Below, piece after piece: positions 6,924 to 13,383 of a DNA stretch of 13,675 nucleotides. A program made the translations under genes and the position numbers. Each line of letters opens with the position of its first letter. Within the stretch, counting starts at the first letter, position 1. Below the pieces are notes generated by a model. The model was not told the origin of the DNA and made no database searches. It worked only from the letters and a program-made list of their open reading frames with translations. This stretch comes from CAZVWV01 sp964631745. GTDB lineage: Bacteria > Bdellovibrionota_C > UBA2361 > JBGSMV01. The DNA is taken from assembly GCA_964631745.1 (NCBI GenBank), contig CAZVWV010000111.1, forward strand, positions 1 to 13,675, given 5' to 3'.

Positions 6924-8222
6924 ATGAAAAAAATTAACGCACTCGCACTTCTACTTTCGCTAATTCTTTCGGTGCAGGCTTACGCCCAAACCGATATATA
7001 TGTTCGCGGCTCCGGAAAACTGTTTCCGATCGCATTGCCGCGCTTGTGTTTGCAGGGTGGTGATCCCGAGGCGCCTAAACTAGTTCCAGACACAATTTCA
7101 AGGGATCTGGATATCTCTGGATATTTCGAAGTTCTAAATCAGAACGCCTACATCGAGACACCCGGGAAATGTGGTGGGCCAGAGAGTGTCGTGTATTCAG
7201 ATTGGAGCGTGATCGGCGCGGAAGGGCTGGTGCGAGGAGTAGTGGAGCCAAGCCCCGAAGGGCTGCGCGTGAAACTTTACCTTTATGACGTGCAACGTCA
7301 AAAGGTAGTTTTGGGGAAGGAGTATACGGGAGATTCGTCGCAGGTGCCTCGCATGGCCCATCGCTTTGCCAACGAAATCATGAAATTTTTTACCGGAGAG
7401 TCCGGGGTATTTGGAACTCAGATCGCATTTTCTTCACGAATTGGTAGGTTCAAGGAGCTCTTCGTGATGGATATGGATGGCAGTAATATGCGCCAGCTTA
7501 CCAACGAACATGCATTGGCGATGTCTCCCGCATGGAATGCGGCTGGGGATAAATTGCTGTACACATCCTTCCGCACCCGTGTGCCCGATCTTTTTGAGCT
7601 AGATGTCTTTAGCCGCAGTGCGCGTCAGATTACAAAGAGTTCGAATTTGGAAGTCTCGCCGCATTATATGCCTGGTCGAGATAATTTCATCTTGTCTCTC
7701 AGTGATGGTAATGGCTCGTCTATAATTGTTGTGGATCGAAACGGGATGATAGTCAAACGCTTGACGCCTTCGTCCGGCACGATCGATGTTTCACCTTCGC
7801 TTTCGCCGGACGGATCGCAGATCGCCTTCTGTTCAAATCGCGGCGGCAGCCCTCAAATTTACGTGATGGATACGGAGGGCGGTTCACCTCGTCGCATCAG
7901 TTTTGTGAGTTCGAATTATTGCACATCTCCGTCTTGGTCCCCCAAGGGCGATAAGTTGGCGTTTGTTTGTCGCTCCGACGCCGGATTTAATATGTTCGTC
8001 TCCGGCATTGACGGATCTAATCCGTTCCAGCTTACCAGCGGTGGGGACAACGAGGATCCGGACTGGTCCCCGGATGGTCGCTATCTTGCGTTTGCGACGA
8101 CCTACGGCCATAGGGGGGTCTTTAATTTGGCCATCATGCGCGCAGACGGGAGTGGGATTCGGGAGATATCGAAGAGCCGGGGTGGGGATTTTGACCCCAC
8201 CTGGGGGCCTCTGATCCCCTAG
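6924..8222 (+). CDS. tolB: Tol-Pal system periplasmic beta-propeller TolB
   Basis: Periplasmic protein that binds Pal and TolA. The frame is open upstream to 6774, but the ATG at 6924 is chosen because it starts a clean signal peptide, MKKINALALLLSLILS, with cleavage predicted after AYA at residue 21, leaving mature QTDIYVRGSGK. Residues about 22-160 are the TolB N-terminal domain. Six PD40 propeller blades follow, recognisable by repeated IAFSS..ELFVMDMDGSNMRQLT-type units beginning near 167, 210, 255, 299, 345 and 387. Length 432 is normal. The earlier start would overlap tolA by about 100 bases and bury the signal peptide. There is no strong Shine-Dalgarno sequence. The 3' end carries a GC-rich hairpin (8181-8201). 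Confidence 0.95.
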   Translation: MKKINALALLLSLILSVQAYAQTDIYVRGSGKLFPIALPRLCLQGGDPEAPKLVPDTISRDLDISGYFEVLNQNAYIETPGKCGGPESVVYSDWSVIGAEGLVRGVVEPSPEGLRVKLYLYDVQRQKVVLGKEYTGDSSQVPRMAHRFANEIMKFFTGESGVFGTQIAFSSRIGRFKELFVMDMDGSNMRQLTNEHALAMSPAWNAAGDKLLYTSFRTRVPDLFELDVFSRSARQITKSSNLEVSPHYMPGRDNFILSLSDGNGSSIIVVDRNGMIVKRLTPSSGTIDVSPSLSPDGSQIAFCSNRGGSPQIYVMDTEGGSPRRISFVSSNYCTSPSWSPKGDKLAFVCRSDAGFNMFVSGIDGSNPFQLTSGGDNEDPDWSPDGRYLAFATTYGHRGVFNLAIMRADGSGIREISKSRGGDFDPTWGPLIP

Positions 8223-8294
8223 AAATAGCCCTTTTCTGAGTTTCGGACGCAAATCCTCACGAGAATAGCCAGATTTACAATATAAATCGCACTA

Positions 8295-8323
8295 TTGCGT
8301 CAGGGCCGCTTATCAAGTATTAA
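8295..8323 (+). promoter_or_regulatory. Weak promoter candidate upstream of pal
   Basis: TTGCGT (8295-8300), 17-base spacer, TATTAA (8318-8323). It matches three and four of six consensus bases respectively. It would start transcription near 8330, upstream of the hairpin at 8358. Confidence 0.3.
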
Positions 8324-8357
8324 AAGAATACCTAGAGGTTACTGGGGCTTAACGGAA

Positions 8358-8392
8358 GCGAATAGGCGATTTACCAATTATTCGCATTTTTT
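8358..8392 (+). terminator. Intrinsic terminator-like hairpin between tolB and pal
   Basis: GCGAATA (8358-8364) and TATTCGC (8379-8385) form a perfect 7-bp stem with a 14-base loop, followed by A and six Ts (8387-8392). The stem is short and the loop large, so termination may be partial. It would separate tolQRAB transcription from pal. Confidence 0.45.
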
Positions 8393-8450
8393 CCGAAATA
8401 AATCTTAAGAACTTTGGGCATTTTATTGATTTTAGCGTTAGGAGGCACTG

Positions 8451-8891
8451 ATGAAGCGAATACTTAGAACTTCACTAGTTCTCGCGCTTGTGCTCATGAC
8501 AGCAGCTTGCTCATGCCGCACAAGGAAAGTGGGAGACAATATCGGAACGGGTGAAGGTGGCCCGTTAAAAGATGTAAACTATTCTTTTGACTCGTATGCT
8601 TTGGATGCAAGAAGCAAGGAGATTCTTAAAGCCAATTCAGATTGGCTAAAGGAAAACTCCTCAGCCAAGGTGCAGGTCGAAGGACATTGCGACGAGAGAG
8701 GCACAAACGAGTACAACATGGCACTTGGTGCAAATCGCGCCAAGGCATCTCTGGACTATTTGAGGACCTTGGGTGTTGAGGCCAGCCGTATGAGTTCTGT
8801 TAGTTATGGTGAGGAGCTCCCCTTGGACCCTCGACATAATGAAGAGGCTTGGGCCAAGAATAGACGAGCTCACTTTAACGTTCAGAAGTAG
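8451..8891 (+). CDS. pal: Peptidoglycan-associated outer-membrane lipoprotein Pal
   Basis: Outer-membrane lipoprotein that binds peptidoglycan and TolB. It has a basic N-terminus, a hydrophobic stretch (8-18) and lipobox TAAC with lipidated Cys20. Ser21 at +2 fits outer-membrane sorting, and there is a second cysteine at 22. The OmpA-like domain starts near residue 42; GHCDERGTNEYNMALGANRA (78-97) holds Asp81 and Arg96, the pair that contacts diaminopimelate in Pal/OmpA structures. Length 146 is on the short side because the linker after the lipid anchor is brief. The start ATG 8451 has AGGAGG (8440-8445) five bases upstream, one of only two near-perfect ribosome binding sites in the window, consistent with high expression. 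Confidence 0.96.
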   Translation: MKRILRTSLVLALVLMTAACSCRTRKVGDNIGTGEGGPLKDVNYSFDSYALDARSKEILKANSDWLKENSSAKVQVEGHCDERGTNEYNMALGANRAKASLDYLRTLGVEASRMSSVSYGEELPLDPRHNEEAWAKNRRAHFNVQK

Positions 8892-9033
8892 CGCGTTTTA
8901 ATATTGTCTCTGTTCGCGCCGCGTTTTTTATCCTCAGTTCTTTGGCGTTGAGTCAAAGTAAGTGGAGGTAAGATTCACGGCGCTGGCAGGGACCTGAAAG
9001 ATCTCTTTGGGCTCTTTTTGCTCCGGTTGTGAT

Positions 9034-9783
9034 ATGAACTTAATATATAGAGGCAGGTTGAACCTGCCTCTTCTTTTCGTCTCGGTCTTCATCTCTGTTT
9101 ACCTGAGCGCCTGCGCCGGTCAGGTCGGACGGGCAGGGGACAGGTTAGGTCGCCTTGAGCGTGATATTTCTGATCTACGCTCATTCCAAGCGGAACAGAC
9201 CTCTCAAATTAATGCCCTCCAGGAAAATCTTCGTGCTTTATCCGGCAGGGTGGAACAGCTCGAGTACGGGCAGGAGCGGAAGATTGGTGGAGATCTGACT
9301 AAACTTCAAGAGGATCTCTCGTCATTAAAACGTAGGGTGCCACCGCCGCCGATCGTTCCAATAGCTGAGTTGGAAGCCGATGAGAGCAGACTCTCAAATT
9401 CGGAGAACGAGGCTGGGCGTTTTTTGTATAACGCTCTAACGAGTCTCCGTGAGGGCAAGTTTGATAGCGCTCGCTCCATGGCATCCGAGGCTGAGGCGAG
9501 TGGAAGATCGACTGAGATATTACCCTTGGCGCTATTTTGGCAAGGGGTCGCCAATGAAGGGCTGGGCGACAACAAACAGGCTTTGAAGGCCTATTACGAG
9601 CTCTCAAGCAGCTATCCTAAACATACGCGCGCTGCGCTTTCGCTTTACAGACAAGGTTCCGTGCTTATTCGATTGGGCGATTCCGCTACCGCTAGATTGA
9701 CATATCAAAAACTGATGGCTGAATATCCCAAAAGCAACGAAGCTCAGGCCGCCAAAGATCGTATTAAAGACTTGAAGCGCTAA
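9034..9783 (+). CDS. cpoB: Tol-Pal-associated coordinator CpoB (YbgF), lipoprotein form
   Basis: CpoB connects Tol-Pal-driven constriction with PBP1B peptidoglycan synthesis in E. coli. The 249-residue product starts at ATG 9034; the frame is open from TTG 9007 but the ATG gives a proper signal (RGRLNLPLLFVSVFISVY). A lipobox LSAC puts the acylated Cys at 27, so it should be a lipoprotein, whereas E. coli CpoB is soluble. Residues about 36-102 form a heptad-like coiled coil (trimerisation region), then a PPPP linker (103-106) and TPR-like helices (128-245) with repeated A..LY..G-type spacing, as in YbgF. No Shine-Dalgarno sequence is close to the ATG. A perfect hairpin with a T-rich tail sits in codons 6-13. 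ribF follows after three bases. Confidence 0.9.
   Translation: MNLIYRGRLNLPLLFVSVFISVYLSACAGQVGRAGDRLGRLERDISDLRSFQAEQTSQINALQENLRALSGRVEQLEYGQERKIGGDLTKLQEDLSSLKRRVPPPPIVPIAELEADESRLSNSENEAGRFLYNALTSLREGKFDSARSMASEAEASGRSTEILPLALFWQGVANEGLGDNKQALKAYYELSSSYPKHTRAALSLYRQGSVLIRLGDSATARLTYQKLMAEYPKSNEAQAAKDRIKDLKR
9049..9077 (+). terminator. Terminator-like perfect hairpin inside the cpoB signal-peptide codons
   Basis: AGAGGCAGGTT (9049-9059) is an exact inverted copy of AACCTGCCTCT (9061-9071) around a single G; opening the innermost pair gives a 10-bp stem with a TGA loop. TCTTTT follows (9072-9077). The shape is that of an intrinsic terminator or attenuator, but it lies 15 bases into the cpoB reading frame. 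Chance plus codon choice is possible; a translating ribosome would melt it. Confidence 0.4.
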
Positions 9784-9786
9784 GCC

Positions 9787-10716
9787 ATGACTCTGCTTTG
9801 GCGTTATCCTAGTGCTCTTTCTCTGAAAGGGGCCCATGTGATCGCGACTTTAGGAATGTTCGATGGGCTACATCTTGGGCATCAGAAAATTCTTACACGA
9901 ATGCAGGAGCTAAAACAGCAGCACAACAACGCCCGTGCGGTGGTAGTCTCGTTTTATCCACATCCTGATACCATCTTAAAGAAGGCCGCTAAGATTGATA
10001 GACTTACGAATGCACGTCAGATGCTGGGCGTGCTGAGAGGCTTTAATATTGATGTACTTTATTTGGTGCGCTTTACCGCTGCGACTTCTTCGCTGTCGGC
10101 GGGCGGGTTCATTGACGAGTGTTTGTTTGAAAAACTAAACACCGGCACTTTAGTGTTAGGGGAGGACGCTCGGTTTGGAAAAGGCGGGCAAGGGGATCCT
10201 CAGTTCGTTGCCGATTACTTTAATCGATTTGGAAAGTCGGTGGAAATTGTAAATTTTTTTAAAACAGCAGATCAAAAGGTTTCCTCTAGCATAGTGAGAG
10301 CTTTACTGACTGAGGGGAAGCTTGCGGCCGTAGAAGCTCTTTTAGGGCGGCACTACTCTGTAGAGGGCAGGGTGGTTCACGGGAGCGGGCGCGGCGGCCC
10401 TTTGGGAACGCCTACGGCGAATCTAAAACCGACGGGCAAGGTGCTACCCAAAAACGGAGTTTATGCCACATATGTACATCTGAGAGGCGAGCGCTTTCGC
10501 GCCGCTACCAACGTTGGTGTTCGGCCTACTTTTAATGCCCCCGAACTTTGCGTCGAGAGTCTCTTAATAGATTATTCCGGAGCCTCATTTTATGGAGCGC
10601 ACATTGAAGTTGAGTTTGTTGAGCGTATCCGCGATGAGATTAAGTTCCCTTCACTTGAACAGCTAAGACAAAGGATTTTAAAAGATGTCGCAGCCGCCGG
10701 TAAGATCCTTGCCTAA
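9787..10716 (+). CDS. ribF: Bifunctional riboflavin kinase / FAD synthetase RibF
   Basis: Converts riboflavin to FMN and then FAD. The N-terminal nucleotidyltransferase domain has GMFDGLHLGHQ (23-33, the HxGH ATP site), VLGEDARFGKGGQGD (123-137) and SSSIVR (166-171). The C-terminal riboflavin kinase domain (about 187-305) has GTPTANL (207-213), NGVYA (223-227), NVGVRPTF (242-249) and Glu257 in CVESLLID as the likely catalytic base. Length 309 is standard. The start ATG 9787 is three bases after the cpoB stop and the gene overlaps the next one by 32 bases, so it is read in the cpoB-ribF-rluD-pgeF unit. Being tied to an envelope operon is unusual for ribF, which often sits near truB, rpsO or ileS/lspA. 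There is no FMN-riboswitch-like leader. Confidence 0.96.
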   Translation: MTLLWRYPSALSLKGAHVIATLGMFDGLHLGHQKILTRMQELKQQHNNARAVVVSFYPHPDTILKKAAKIDRLTNARQMLGVLRGFNIDVLYLVRFTAATSSLSAGGFIDECLFEKLNTGTLVLGEDARFGKGGQGDPQFVADYFNRFGKSVEIVNFFKTADQKVSSSIVRALLTEGKLAAVEALLGRHYSVEGRVVHGSGRGGPLGTPTANLKPTGKVLPKNGVYATYVHLRGERFRAATNVGVRPTFNAPELCVESLLIDYSGASFYGAHIEVEFVERIRDEIKFPSLEQLRQRILKDVAAAGKILA

Positions 10717-11728
10717 TGCGTTGGAGTTTGAATCTGGTGCAGCTCAAGACCGGTTGGATTCTTTTGTATGTGCCCGTCTGCAAGAGATCGATGGTTATAG
10801 GCAGATCTCTCGCTCGCAGGTTAAAAACATGATCGAGGCTGGCGCCGTAGCCGTGAATTCAAAACCGGAATTAAGGGCAGGGGTGCGGGTTAAGGCTGGT
10901 TCATTAGTTTCGGTGTCTATTGAATCTGGGTTGTTGGAACAAAACGAAATCCCACAGCCATTGGATTTTCCGTTAGAGATTCTGCATGAAGATGAGAGAC
11001 TGTTAGTCATAAATAAGCCGCCGAATTTGACTGTGCACCCAGGAGCAGGGAATCGCTCCAATACGCTAGTAAACGCCCTGGTTCATCATTTCGCGGGAAA
11101 ACAAGCTAGCTTTGAGAGTTTACTCTCGCTCCAAGGGAGGCGCGCCGGAGTTGTGCATCGCCTGGATAAGGATACTTCCGGAGTTTTGGTGGTGGCCAAA
11201 GACGTGCAAGCGCATGCATTCTTGGCGCAGCAGTTTGCGGCTCGCAGCATCGGGCGGGAATATATCGCTTTGGCTTACGCGTCCCCCAAAGCAAAAAGTC
11301 CGCTGCGGTTAGAGGAGCATGGTTTAATTGACGCGCCAATCGGCAGGCACCCTTTGCGCAGAAAAGAGATGGCGGTAGTGACGACCGGCAAAACGGCGCG
11401 TACTCGGTGGGAGGTTATCCAAAGACTTGAATACGCTATATTGTTGAAACTCAAGCTTGAAACCGGACGTACTCATCAGATTCGAGTGCACATGAAGCAT
11501 CTAGGTGCAGCCATCATCGGCGACAAAGTTTATGGAAACTTAGATGTCCTGCCAAAACCGTTACGTCTGGTGGCCGAGAGGTTTGGGCGGCAAGCGCTGC
11601 ATGCAGGCATGCTCGAGTTTGAGCATCCCGATGGAAGAAGCGGGCGGTTGCATTTTGAAGCCGAGCTTCCCGCTGATTTTCGTGTGCTGATTTCGGATTT
11701 TGGCGGAGATTTAGAATGCTTAAAGTGA
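10685..11728 (+). CDS. rluD: RluD-type 23S rRNA pseudouridine synthase
   Basis: Isomerises uridines to pseudouridine in large-subunit rRNA. An N-terminal S4 RNA-binding domain (about 22-80) is followed by the RluA/RluD catalytic domain with INKPPNLTVHPG (109-120), catalytic Asp161 in HRLDKDTSG (158-166), GRTHQIRVHM (261-270) and HAGML (306-310). Length 347 is slightly longer than E. coli RluD. RluD (helix 69) is preferred over RluC/RluA because of the S4 domain and the directly following pgeF, as in E. coli rluD-yfiH. The exact target uridines are inferred. ATG 10685 overlaps ribF by 32 bases and has AAGGA (10671-10675) nine bases upstream; TTG 10721, just after the ribF stop, is an alternative start removing 12 residues. 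Confidence 0.92.
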   Translation: MSQPPVRSLPNALEFESGAAQDRLDSFVCARLQEIDGYRQISRSQVKNMIEAGAVAVNSKPELRAGVRVKAGSLVSVSIESGLLEQNEIPQPLDFPLEILHEDERLLVINKPPNLTVHPGAGNRSNTLVNALVHHFAGKQASFESLLSLQGRRAGVVHRLDKDTSGVLVVAKDVQAHAFLAQQFAARSIGREYIALAYASPKAKSPLRLEEHGLIDAPIGRHPLRRKEMAVVTTGKTARTRWEVIQRLEYAILLKLKLETGRTHQIRVHMKHLGAAIIGDKVYGNLDVLPKPLRLVAERFGRQALHAGMLEFEHPDGRSGRLHFEAELPADFRVLISDFGGDLECLK

Positions 11729-11732
11729 GGCT

Positions 11733-12437
11733 ATGTCGGTGATACTCCAACGGTATCAGAGAGGAAAACTCCATTTTCTCGCCTATCCCGCCTGGTACGA
11801 GGCCGGAATCGTGCACGGGTTTACAGGGGCGGATTTCGACTTTAGTTCAGGTAACCATCAATGTTATTCTGATTTTTGTGAGGAATTTGCGGTGTCAGGC
11901 TTGGTATCGCTCAAGCAGGTGCACGGAGTTGAAATTTTAGATTTTAGAACGCGCAAACAAGAGTTTGAGATGGGATCTGAACCTGAAGCAGACGGCATGA
12001 TAGTGTCGGCCAGTTCCGACGTGCGTGTTGCTTACGGCATCAGAACGGCCGACTGTATGCCAATAATAGTGCGCGATGGCGACACTTTGATTTTGGTGCA
12101 CGCTGGCTGGCGTGGCTTGGCCGGTGGAATTCTAGAGCGCGCTCTTTCGCTGGTTTCGAGCGATGCTGAAATCTTGATTGGTCCATGCGCCGGTGCAATT
12201 AGATACCAGGTTGGAGCAGACGTGATTGCGGCCTTTGGTGGACGAGCCAGTTATGCGGAGAGCTCGGGCACTAAAAGCTTTCTACTGGATTTGCCAGGAA
12301 CTGCCGCGGGCATTGCGCAAGGCCGACAGGTCCTTGACTGCGGCATCTGCACCCTTTCACAGGAAGCTTTTCATTCGCATCGGAGAGATCAAGACGCGGG
12401 TCGTAACTTGTGTTTCGTTGTGCCGCAGATTGCATAG
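11733..12437 (+). CDS. pgeF: PgeF/YfiH (LACC1) family multicopper-type purine nucleosidase/peptidoglycan editing factor
   Basis: Family once called polyphenol oxidase or laccase-domain (DUF152) protein; members show purine nucleoside activities, and E. coli YfiH prevents misincorporation of serine into peptidoglycan precursors. Visible landmarks: VHGF (27-30), KQVHG (61-65) with ligand His64, ADG (86-88), TADCMP (105-110) with Cys108, HAGWRG (123-128) with His123, IGPCAG (149-154) and CGIC (203-206). His64, Cys108 and His123 match the family's zinc-binding His-Cys-His set. Length 234 is normal. It starts four bases after rluD, with GAGG only two bases before the ATG, so coupling to rluD is likely. 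The stop codon lies inside a terminator stem. An envelope job would fit the upstream Tol-Pal genes. Confidence 0.92.
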   Translation: MSVILQRYQRGKLHFLAYPAWYEAGIVHGFTGADFDFSSGNHQCYSDFCEEFAVSGLVSLKQVHGVEILDFRTRKQEFEMGSEPEADGMIVSASSDVRVAYGIRTADCMPIIVRDGDTLILVHAGWRGLAGGILERALSLVSSDAEILIGPCAGAIRYQVGADVIAAFGGRASYAESSGTKSFLLDLPGTAAGIAQGRQVLDCGICTLSQEAFHSHRRDQDAGRNLCFVVPQIA

Positions 12438-12457
12438 AATAGACGTTCTATGCTTTT
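12432..12457 (+). terminator. Intrinsic terminator overlapping the pgeF stop codon
   Basis: GCATAGAA (12432-12439) and TTCTATGC (12446-12453) form a perfect 8-bp stem with a six-base loop followed by TTTT. The TAG stop (12435-12437) is within the left arm. It would end the cpoB-ribF-rluD-pgeF transcript. Confidence 0.6.
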
Positions 12458-12714
12458 CCGCTGATATTTGACGGTTTTTTTACTAATTGTTGAGAGCATG
12501 CTTTTTGCTTTGACCGCGCCTGAGGGACTCTCTAGAATTGGTTAATAGCGCTTCGTAACTTGCTTCGTAAGTTTGTTAGTAAAGTAGACTGCATTCAGGA
12601 TTTCGCCCTTGAGTACGACAGTTCTTTTTCAGCACGTTCTTTCCTCTCCAGCGTCAGAAAATCTCATTATATTGTTTTCTATACTTACTTATTTATTTAC
12701 AAGGAGGCACATCT
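12438..12714. other. Non-coding gap between pgeF and the DUF465-like gene
   Basis: No supportable gene in 277 bases. It holds the pgeF terminator tail, a nine-base direct repeat GCTTCGTAA (12550-12558 and 12562-12570, period 12), and T-rich sequence leading to a TATACT -10-like box (12680-12685) and the strong ribosome binding site of the next gene. No matching -35 was found. Confidence 0.4.
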
Positions 12715-13023
12715 ATGGAAAATGCCGACAGAGAGCTAATCCTCAAAGTCATGCATAACAACGCGCAGTTGAAACGGCTTTATGAGGAACATCTGCAGTT
12801 CGAGAAGAAGCTCGACGCTTTTGGAAGAAAGAAGTTTTTAACATCAGAAGAACAGGTCGAAGAGAAAAAGCTTAAGAAGTTAAAACTTCTTGGGGTTGAT
12901 AACATGATGTCGATTGTCAATCTAAAGTTAAATCGCAAAAGACCAGGCATGGTGAACGCGGCCACCGCTTCTTCCAAGACCAGAACTTCTGCTGCGGTAG
13001 TTCATTCTGAAGCAACTTTTTAG
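12715..13023 (+). CDS. DUF465/YdcH-like short helical protein
   Basis: A 102-residue protein with a helical N-terminal part (about 1-70). Residues 17-66 follow the DUF465 (YdcH) layout: a first helix with QLKRLYEEHLQFEKKLDAF, a turn with an E-E pair, and a second lysine/leucine-rich helix EEKKLKKLKLL. This family forms small helical hairpins whose function is poorly known. DUF465 proteins are usually about 70-80 residues; here a 30-residue basic, Ser/Thr/Ala-rich tail (72-102) follows, with no evident fold. AAGGAGG (12701-12707) lies seven bases before the ATG, the best ribosome binding site in the window, and a strong terminator ends the unit, suggesting an abundant monocistronic product. 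The family call is from pattern only. Confidence 0.75.
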   Translation: MENADRELILKVMHNNAQLKRLYEEHLQFEKKLDAFGRKKFLTSEEQVEEKKLKKLKLLGVDNMMSIVNLKLNRKRPGMVNAATASSKTRTSAAVVHSEATF

Positions 13024-13044
13024 CTAAAATAATTATAGTATTTG

Positions 13045-13082
13045 AAGAGAGGGCCGCCAAATGCGCGGCCCTCTCTTTTTTT
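13045..13082 (+). terminator. Strong intrinsic terminator of the DUF465-like gene
   Basis: AAGAGAGGGCCGC (13045-13057) and GCGGCCCTCTCTT (13065-13077) form a perfect 13-bp GC-rich stem with a 7-base loop, followed by a run of seven Ts (13076-13082). It lies 21 bases after the stop. On the minus strand the hairpin follows the convergent gene but lacks a U-tract there. Confidence 0.92.
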
Positions 13083-13098
13083 GAGGGCGTTTTGAGTT

Positions 13099-13383
13099 TT
13101 ACGCCGCTCGACGGCGGGTGCTAATTCTGTGCTTGGCATAAATAATACAATGTCGAGTCTTATCGGGATCCATGCCGAGATGTTTACAGATATGGCGGAA
13201 AGAGAAAATATACTCCTCCTCTGCATCGAACATATAAGCCAGCGCCTCAGCCTTAAGCTCACCGCCCGTTTTGAAATCTTCAATTGTTCGAAGAATTATG
13301 GCGCGCATCAACTCGTTGACTGAGTCAAAGCCGTTACCGTGTAAATATGCTACGTCCATTGAAGGAAGTTTGTCCCCACTCAC
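13099..13383 (-). CDS. Small protein of unknown function (94 aa)
   Basis: I do not know its function. The frame extends to TTG 13398, but GTG 13383 is preferred because GGAG lies nine bases upstream; ATG eight codons further in is another option. Residues about 21-38 look like an amphipathic helix (SVNELMRAIILRTIEDF). Residues 52-75 (FDAEEEYIFSFRHICKHLG, then MDPDK) have an acidic-to-hydrophobic pattern followed by 'ICxxLGxDPxxxR', which I recall from small uncharacterised bacterial proteins, notably in deltaproteobacteria-like genomes. The C-terminus is basic (KHRISTRRRAA). The helix-turn-helix-like tail and basic end could suit nucleic-acid binding, but that is inference. It converges with the DUF465-like gene across the strong terminator. 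It contains no transmembrane segment or signal peptide. Confidence 0.72.
   Translation of the reverse strand: MSGDKLPSMDVAYLHGNGFDSVNELMRAIILRTIEDFKTGGELKAEALAYMFDAEEEYIFSFRHICKHLGMDPDKTRHCIIYAKHRISTRRRAA

Larger units (their letters stand above)
8223..8450. other. tolB-pal intergenic region with promoter-like and terminator-like elements
   Basis: No coding frame of note. Seen: a small palindrome GATTTA/TAAATC (8272-8277, 8283-8288), a promoter-like pair (8295-8323), and a hairpin with a T-run (8358-8392), all before the strong pal ribosome binding site. TAAATCGC (8283-8290) is the exact complement of GCGATTTA (8366-8373), so alternative long-range pairing with the hairpin loop is possible. 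Most tol-pal clusters have only a short gap here. Confidence 0.45.

Noticed and set aside
12550..12570. Two copies of GCTTCGTAA as a possible repeat array
   Set aside because: Only two copies of nine bases; no further units or spacers, so no CRISPR or iteron array.
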